Assembly: GCF_023952475.1 (NCBI RefSeq)
Contig: NZ_JALHRX010000029.1
Span: forward strand, 1 to 49,818
DNA length: 49,818 bases
Reading direction: 5' to 3'
Source of the DNA: Cupriavidus sp. WGlv3
GTDB taxonomy: Bacteria; Pseudomonadota; Gammaproteobacteria; Burkholderiales; Burkholderiaceae
Part shown: one piece after another, positions 44,690 to 49,818 of the stretch
How positions within the stretch are numbered: the first letter of the stretch is position 1
How the letters are laid out: each line of letters opens with the position of its first letter
Notes under the pieces: generated by a model
Database searches by the model: none
What the model saw: the letters and a program-made list of their open reading frames with translations, nothing else
Told to the model about the DNA's origin: nothing
Translations under genes and position numbers: made by a program

Positions 44690-45868
44690 ATGGACGCTCT
44701 GCTGCTTGCAGCCTACGCGCTGGTTGTATGGCTGATCTTCTTCAAGTTCAGATGGCTGCCGTGGAACGCGACCGCGATGGTGACCGTGCTCACGATCCCG
44801 GTGGTCGCGCTGACGCTGATGGTCCTGACGCTCAACGTGGTCGCGCCGTCTACCCATGACGTGCGCGTCGTCGGCAAGGTCCTGCAGGTGGTGCCACAGG
44901 TGCGCGGCCGCATCGTCGAGCTCCCGGCCGAGGGCAACCGGCGCTACAGGAAGGGCGATGTGCTGCTGCGCATCGATCCGACTCCGTATCAGGCCTCGGT
45001 CCGTCAGCTCGAGCGCCGCTTGATGGCCGACGACGCCGCGCTGGCCGAGGCGCAGGCGGCGGCGCGCCAGCTCGGCGAATCCGTGCGTGGCGCGGCCGGC
45101 AGGGTGAGCACGGTGAAGGCCAGGCTGACACTGGCGCGCCAGCGGCTCATGGAACAGGATGCGCTGCTCGCGGCCGGCGCGGGCGCGAAGTTCGATCGCG
45201 ATGAGGCGCTGTCGCGCCAGCGCGAACTGGAAGGCGAACTGGCCAGCGCGCAGGCCGCCGAGGACGAGGCCACGCAGAAGCTCTCCGCCAGGAGCCAGGG
45301 CGAGTTCGCGGCCATTGCCACGGCGCGCGCCCGGCGCGCGGAAACCGAAGTCCTGCTGGAGCAGGCCAGGTGGGAGCTGGACCAGACGGTGTACCGCGCC
45401 CCCGCCGATGGCAAGGTCGTGAACCTGCAGGTGCGCGTCGGCACCATGCTGGTCCCGTTCCCGTTTGCGCCGGCCTTCAGCTTTGTCGAGGACCAGCAGG
45501 AGGTGCTCGCCTTCTACCGGCAGAACGAGCTCTACCAGGTCAAGGAAGGCGATCTCGCGGAGATCTTTCTTCCCACGCATCCGGGCCAGATCATCAAGGC
45601 ACGGGTCGACTCGATCGTCTGGGCGCAATCGCAGGGGCAGGTGGCACAGGGCGGCATGATCCCGAGCACGGGCACCACCGACGCCGTGCCCAACCGGTTC
45701 GCGGTCAAGCTCGCGCTGCGTGAGGAGTCAACGCAACAGATGCTCCCGGTGGGCGCCGTCGGCGCCGGCGCGATCTATACCGAACACCTGAAGATGTTCC
45801 ATATCGTCCGGATGGTGTTCCTGCGCGTCAGCTCCAAGCTCAACTACCTGGTACTCAAACTTCACTAG
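44690..45868 (+). CDS. HlyD-family periplasmic adaptor (membrane fusion protein, YibH-like)
   Basis: A 392-residue adaptor. Two N-terminal helices (about 3-20 and 25-48) anchor it in the inner membrane. The biotinyl-lipoyl half-motifs VVPQVRGRIVELPAEGNR and VYRAPADGKVVNLQVRVG flank a coiled-coil hairpin (about 100-215), and a beta-barrel domain follows. Such adaptors bridge an inner-membrane component to a TolC-like channel. An outer membrane factor gene follows after 4 nt, but no RND, MFS or ABC pump is encoded, leaving DUF3302 as the only inner-membrane candidate partner. Confidence 0.92.
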   Translation: MDALLLAAYALVVWLIFFKFRWLPWNATAMVTVLTIPVVALTLMVLTLNVVAPSTHDVRVVGKVLQVVPQVRGRIVELPAEGNRRYRKGDVLLRIDPTPYQASVRQLERRLMADDAALAEAQAAARQLGESVRGAAGRVSTVKARLTLARQRLMEQDALLAAGAGAKFDRDEALSRQRELEGELASAQAAEDEATQKLSARSQGEFAAIATARARRAETEVLLEQARWELDQTVYRAPADGKVVNLQVRVGTMLVPFPFAPAFSFVEDQQEVLAFYRQNELYQVKEGDLAEIFLPTHPGQIIKARVDSIVWAQSQGQVAQGGMIPSTGTTDAVPNRFAVKLALREESTQQMLPVGAVGAGAIYTEHLKMFHIVRMVFLRVSSKLNYLVLKLH

Positions 45869-45872
45869 AGGG

Positions 45873-47267
45873 ATGCCTGTGTCGTCATACGCCAAGAAGA
45901 GGGTTCCGGCCGCGCTGTCGATGGCGGTCGCCATGCTCGGCGGCTGCGCCCTGCAGGCGCCGCCCGAAGGCGCCGACCTGATGCGAGAGGCCGTGCCGGT
46001 GCTCGAAGGCAAGCCCGCCTGGGTCAACCATGCCGAGGCGGGCACCCCTGCCGACGGCTGGCTTGCCAGCTTCGACGATGCCGAACTGCAGCGGCTGGTG
46101 CGCGAGGCCATCGCGCACAACGGCGACCTCCGGCTCGCCGAGGAACGGGTCCGGCAGGCGCAGGCGCTGGTCGCCATCGAGCGCAGCGGCCTGCTGCCGG
46201 ATGCGGCCGTCAAGGGCAGGGCGGGTAATTCCGAGACCCAGATCCTTTCCATCGGCGCAAGCTGGGAGATCGACCTGTGGGGACGCATCCGCGCGCAGGC
46301 GCGGGCCGGGCAAGCCCGCTACGCCGCCGCCCGGGACGACCAGCTGTGGGCACGGCGCGTGGTCGCCGCGGCCACGGCCCGGGCGTGGTTCACGCTGATC
46401 CAGCACGCGCAACGCGAAGCGCGGCTGCGGCAAGGCGTCACCATCCACGACCAGCTGCTGCGCATCGCCGGCCAGCGGGTTGCCATCGGCGCAGCGCCGG
46501 ACACCGAGCTGGTGCAGGCGCGCAATGCGCGCCGGTTGCAGGTCGATGCGCTGGAATCGGCAAGGCTGGCCAGCGGCCAGGCCGCACAGGCGCTGGAATT
46601 GCTGCTGGGACGCTATCCGGCCGGCGAGATCGGCAGCATGGCGTCCGGGCGCGAGCTGCCGCCCGTGCCCCCGGCGCCGCAAGCCGGGTTGCCGGCGGAC
46701 CTGCTCGACCGCCGCCCAGACCTGAGCGCGGCCGCACACCAGGTTGCCGCGGCCTTCGACATGCGGCAGTCGGCGCAAGCGGCGCGTCTGCCGCGCATTG
46801 CCATCAGCGCGGCCATTACCGATATCCGCAGCGACGTATTCCTGCTCAACCAGGCCGGCAGCCCGGTCAAGGGACTGAACGGCTCGTTGTTCGCGCCGAT
46901 CTTTGCCGGCGGCGAACTCAAGGCCCGGGCCGACTACTACACCGCCGAACAAAAGGCCGCCCTGATCGCCTACGGCAACCAGGCGCTGGGCGCGCTGGGC
47001 GAGGTTGAAGCGGGACTGCAGGCCGAATCCAGCCATGCCGAACGCACCCGGCAACTGCAGGACCGGGTAGCCGAAAGCCGCGAACTGGTCCGGCGCGAGC
47101 AAGCCCGTGCCGGGATAGGCGCGTCCGACAGGCGCGGCGTGCTGAAGCAGCGCCAGTCATTGCTGGCGGCCGAGATCGACTGCATCGACGCGCACGGCCG
47201 GCATCTCCAGCAGCGGATTGCGCTGTTGCTGGCGCTGGGCGGGGACTGGAGCGCGGCGGCGGGCTGA
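45873..47267 (+). CDS. Outer membrane efflux lipoprotein (NodT/OprM-type)
   Basis: A 464-residue TolC-superfamily channel subunit. The lipoprotein signal ends in LGGC (Cys25). Family landmarks are ASWEIDLWGRIRAQARAG, VQARNARRLQVDALE, ADLLDRRPDLSAAAHQVAAA and GSLFAPIFAGGELKA, and the duplicated helical-hairpin layout is complete. It starts 4 nt after the HlyD gene. With the adaptor it would form a periplasm-spanning export duct of unknown substrate. Confidence 0.93.
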   Translation: MPVSSYAKKRVPAALSMAVAMLGGCALQAPPEGADLMREAVPVLEGKPAWVNHAEAGTPADGWLASFDDAELQRLVREAIAHNGDLRLAEERVRQAQALVAIERSGLLPDAAVKGRAGNSETQILSIGASWEIDLWGRIRAQARAGQARYAAARDDQLWARRVVAAATARAWFTLIQHAQREARLRQGVTIHDQLLRIAGQRVAIGAAPDTELVQARNARRLQVDALESARLASGQAAQALELLLGRYPAGEIGSMASGRELPPVPPAPQAGLPADLLDRRPDLSAAAHQVAAAFDMRQSAQAARLPRIAISAAITDIRSDVFLLNQAGSPVKGLNGSLFAPIFAGGELKARADYYTAEQKAALIAYGNQALGALGEVEAGLQAESSHAERTRQLQDRVAESRELVRREQARAGIGASDRRGVLKQRQSLLAAEIDCIDAHGRHLQQRIALLLALGGDWSAAAG

Positions 47268-47493
47268 CTTGCCGTTTTTGCGGCCGGTCGCCGCCTGAGC
47301 GCCGCTGAGCGCCTGGCGCAGGCGTCCCATGCGCATGCCGCCTTTGTTCTATCCGCTGGCCGGGCGATCTGATGTACTGGCACGCAACGTCGCCGCTGCC
47401 GCAAGCCGGTGCGCGCAACCGGCCAGCGTGGTGCGACGGACCAGGCCGATGGCCGCGCTCCCGATTGTCCGATTGCCCACCGAGCCCAACGCG

Positions 47494-48630
47494 ATGACGA
47501 AAAGTCCCCCGGCGTGGCCGTCCACGCCACTGTATGCGCAGCACCTGCTGCTGCGCGCCCGCATGGGCGACGTCGATGGCTGGAAGCTGCCGGTTGCCTA
47601 TGGATCCCAGATCGAAGAGCACCATGCCGTGCGCAGGGACGCTGGCATGTTCGACCTGTCGCATCTGTGCGTGGCGGACCTGCAGGGCCCGGATGCGCGA
47701 ATGCTGCTTGGCAGGCTCCTGTCGAATGATGTCGGCAAGCTCAAGACGCCGGGCAAGGCGCTGTATAGCTGCATGCTCGACACTTCAGGTGGAGTGATCG
47801 ACGACCTGGTGGTCTACTACCTCGGGCCGCAGCATTACCGCGCCGTCCTGAACGCGCGCACGGCCGTTGGCGACATCGCCTGGATCCGTGCAAGGATCCA
47901 TGAGGCCAGGGCCGACGTGACCGTGGTGCCGAGGCGAGCGGATTGCGTCCCGGCAGGAGTCGAGCCGCTGGCGGTGATCTCCGTGCAGGGCCCGAGGGCC
48001 CGCGAAAAAGTCATCCGGGCAATGCCGGCGGCCCGCCACGCAGAAACGCTGAAGCCGTTCAATTCCACCCTCGTGCATGAGCCGGAAGCCGGCGAGCTGA
48101 TGGTGGCGAGGACCGGGAAGACCGGCGAGGATGGTTTCGAACTGATGGTGCCGGCAAGGCATGCCGGCACCATCTGGGACCGGTTGCGCCCGGCCGGCAT
48201 CGTTGCCGCGGGCCAGGATGCCTGGGATACGCTGCGGCTCGAGGCGGGCGTGCATCGGTACGGGCAGGACATGGACATCGATACCTCGCCGCTCGATGCC
48301 GGCCTGGGCTGGAGCGTGGATCTCGATTCCGGCCGGGATTTCGTCGGCAGGGCGGCCGTACGCGCGCGTGGGCAGACGCGGCAGTTCGTCGGACTCGCGC
48401 TGGAAGGCAGCGGCGCGGTCCCGCCGGCGCACAGCACCGTGACCAGCGAGGAGGGCGAGGTGATCGGCAAGGTCACCAGCGCCACCTATAGTCCGACGCT
48501 GCGCTTCGCCATCGCGCTGGCGCGCGTGGCGCCCGGGGTCAGGATCGGCGCGCACGTGAAGGTGGAGGTCTACCGGAACCGGATCGCGGCGACAGTCGTA
48601 CGCACGCCGTTCGTGCGGGGCGCAAGCTGA
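47494..48630 (+). CDS. GcvT-like aminomethyltransferase (stand-alone)
   Basis: A 378-residue folate-dependent protein of the glycine cleavage T family. YAQHLLLRARMGDVDGWKLP and RDAGMFDLSHLCVADLQG are typical of the N-terminus. GKALYSCMLDTSGGVIDDLV, TGKTGEDGFELMVP and DTLRLEAGVHRYGQDMD complete the three-domain fold. The frame is open to 47329, and a Met 15 codons earlier is an alternative start; neither has a strong ribosome binding site. No gcvH or gcvP is adjacent, so it may serve one-carbon transfer from another methylated amine rather than the main glycine cleavage complex. Confidence 0.85.
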   Translation: MTKSPPAWPSTPLYAQHLLLRARMGDVDGWKLPVAYGSQIEEHHAVRRDAGMFDLSHLCVADLQGPDARMLLGRLLSNDVGKLKTPGKALYSCMLDTSGGVIDDLVVYYLGPQHYRAVLNARTAVGDIAWIRARIHEARADVTVVPRRADCVPAGVEPLAVISVQGPRAREKVIRAMPAARHAETLKPFNSTLVHEPEAGELMVARTGKTGEDGFELMVPARHAGTIWDRLRPAGIVAAGQDAWDTLRLEAGVHRYGQDMDIDTSPLDAGLGWSVDLDSGRDFVGRAAVRARGQTRQFVGLALEGSGAVPPAHSTVTSEEGEVIGKVTSATYSPTLRFAIALARVAPGVRIGAHVKVEVYRNRIAATVVRTPFVRGAS

Positions 48631-48690
48631 TGATGCAACCTGGCGGCTAGCAGCATTGCGCGCCAGGCCGGACGAGGTTCGCGGATTGGA

Positions 48691-48696
48691 TAGAAT
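48691..48696 (+). promoter_or_regulatory. Candidate -10 box of the GATase1-AraC regulator gene
   Basis: TAGAAT in the context TTGGATAGAATCGG lies 60 nt before the ATG; no good -35 box is seen. A 7-bp hairpin CCTGGCG/CGCCAGG (48639-48667) just upstream, without a U-run, follows the GcvT-like gene. Confidence 0.3.
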
Positions 48697-48755
48697 CGGC
48701 GTTCGACCCACGCCGCAAGGCGCTTCTGCTGCCCCTTGCCGCGACGCCGCGCGCC

Positions 48756-49760
48756 ATGAATATCAAGACTACCGTAGACATCGTCATCTATCCCGGATTC
48801 AAGGCCGTCGAAGCGGTCGGCGCCATCAATGTCTTCGATTACGCCAACACCCGCCTGCGGCAGCTCGGCTGCGAGCCGAAATATGACCTCCGCCTGGTCG
48901 GGCCGCAGACTGGCGCGATCCGCTCCGACACGCTGGTATCGCTCGAAGCCACGCACGCGCTTGCTGGCCTGGCGCCCGCCGACGTGGTGGTGGTCGTCGG
49001 CGCGCGCGACATCGTCAACGTGCTGGGCGCCTGCGGCGACATCGTCAGCTGGTGCAGGACCCAGGCCACCCGGCTGCGGACCATCGTGGGCCTGTGCTCG
49101 GGCAGCTTCTTCCTTGCCGAGGCGGGCCTGCTTGCCGGCCGGCGCGCGGCCACGCACTGGAGCGTGGCCGAGCTGATGCGGCAGCGATATCCCGGGATCC
49201 GGGTCGAGGCCGATGCCATCTTCGTGCGCGATGCGCACATCTGGACTTCTGCCGGCGTGACCGCGGTGTTCGACCTGGTGCTGGCCATGGTCGAGGAGGA
49301 CCTCGGGCGCGACATTGCGCTGTCGGTGGCGCGGGATCTGGTGGTCTACCTGAAGCGGCCGGGCGGCCAATCGCAGTTCAGTGAACACCTGCTCAGCCAG
49401 ATGACGGGGCATCCGCGTGTGCGCGATATCCAGGACTATATCCACCGCACGCCCAAGGCGGACCTCTCGGTGCAGGGGCTGGCGCAGCGCTTTGCGATGA
49501 GCGAGCGCAATTTTTCCCGGGTATTCCTGAAGGAAACGGGGCATACGCCGTCGGCCTATGTGGAGCAGACCCGGCTCGATGCGGCGCGGCGGCTGCTCGA
49601 AGACAGCGCGCAGCCGCTGAAGTGGATCGCCCTCGAGAGCGGCTTTGGCTCGGAGGCCAAGCTCAGGCAGGCGTTCCAGCGCCGGCTCCATGTCACGCCG
49701 GGCGCCTATCGCGAGCGTTTTGCCAGCACCGGCGTCGATGACGCCGCCGGCGCAGGCTGA
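48756..49760 (+). CDS. GlxA-family regulator: GATase1-like domain plus AraC helix-turn-helix
   Basis: A 334-residue transcription factor. Residues 1-190 form a DJ-1/PfpI-like domain with the nucleophile-elbow GLCSGSFFLAEAG (Cys114) and TSAGVTAVFD. Residues about 225-325 form an AraC-type double helix-turn-helix (LSVQGLAQRFAMSERNFSRVF, then PLKWIALESGFGSEAKLRQAF). Regulators of this architecture (GbdR, CdhR, ArgR in pseudomonads) sense betaines and amino acids. Its position 126 nt after the GcvT-like gene on the same strand suggests it controls methylamine or amino acid catabolism. The ligand is not known. Confidence 0.92.
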   Translation: MNIKTTVDIVIYPGFKAVEAVGAINVFDYANTRLRQLGCEPKYDLRLVGPQTGAIRSDTLVSLEATHALAGLAPADVVVVVGARDIVNVLGACGDIVSWCRTQATRLRTIVGLCSGSFFLAEAGLLAGRRAATHWSVAELMRQRYPGIRVEADAIFVRDAHIWTSAGVTAVFDLVLAMVEEDLGRDIALSVARDLVVYLKRPGGQSQFSEHLLSQMTGHPRVRDIQDYIHRTPKADLSVQGLAQRFAMSERNFSRVFLKETGHTPSAYVEQTRLDAARRLLEDSAQPLKWIALESGFGSEAKLRQAFQRRLHVTPGAYRERFASTGVDDAAGAG

Positions 49761-49818
49761 GACGCAGCGTCGCAACCCAGCGTTGCCGTCAGGCCGGGCT
49801 CAGTACAACACCACCGAG

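Noticed and set aside
47374..47389. TGGCACG motif upstream of the GcvT-like gene as a sigma-54 promoter
   Set aside because: The -12 half reads GTCGC and the GG-N10-GC spacing fails.
47268..47493. Glycine riboswitch upstream of the GcvT-like gene
   Set aside because: No paired aptamer-like conserved blocks or extended pairing were seen in the 226 nt.
49800..49818. Minus-strand codons reading SVVLY-stop, possibly the end of a convergent gene
   Set aside because: Five codons are too few to support a gene; the sequence beyond the right edge would decide.

Overview
The window is GC-rich, densely coded and bacterial, and looks like chromosomal DNA of a betaproteobacterium, most likely Cupriavidus or a close Burkholderiaceae relative. 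The reasons are the PrpR-driven methylcitrate locus, orphan tripartite-tricarboxylate (Bug-type) binding proteins, many enoyl-CoA hydratase/thiolase genes and a group-2 Mrp antiporter operon. This genus call is inference from gene content, not from a marker gene. I see no tRNA, rRNA, insertion sequence, phage gene or CRISPR array.

Layout. 1-3296: methylcitrate cycle (start of prpC, prpB) divergent from its sigma-54 activator prpR, with a consensus -24/-12 promoter and a palindromic upstream site. 3305-10786: single housekeeping and accessory genes (PLP beta-synthase, ABM-domain protein, HD-GYP phosphodiesterase, LysR regulator divergent from a Gdx/SugE exporter, YbdG-like MscS channel, PurT, a hypothetical). 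10943-20828: acid and acyl-CoA metabolism, with an MFS transporter, two Bug-type binding proteins, a thiolase-SDR-hydratase operon divergent from an IclR regulator, a second crotonase with altered catalytic positions, and an amidase. 21203-27033: six-gene Mrp Na+(K+)/H+ antiporter operon with fused A/B subunit. 27065-32200: DUF72 protein, a methyltransferase behind an orphan terminator, an MgtC-family membrane protein and a diheme cytochrome c lipoprotein.

32207-37406 is the most unusual part. It is a tightly coupled five-gene minus-strand operon: GNAT-like acyltransferase, E1-like (ThiF-fold) adenylyltransferase, polytopic membrane protein, second GNAT protein and nitroreductase-fold flavoprotein. 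A 75-residue Lys/Gly/Thr repeat protein is transcribed divergently, and a GT4 glycosyltransferase and a response regulator/hybrid kinase pair follow. I do not recognise this combination as a described system. It resembles a small-molecule or peptide tailoring pathway but lacks YcaO and any obvious precursor peptide.

43057-49760: a small lipoprotein, a secreted hypothetical protein, a DUF3302-HlyD-outer membrane factor export operon with no energised pump, a stand-alone GcvT-like aminomethyltransferase, and a GATase1-AraC (GlxA/GbdR-like) regulator.

Starts were reassigned from the longest open frames where ribosome binding sites, promoters, overlaps or family length argued for an internal start. 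Functions are read from motifs and remembered family features; no database search was run.
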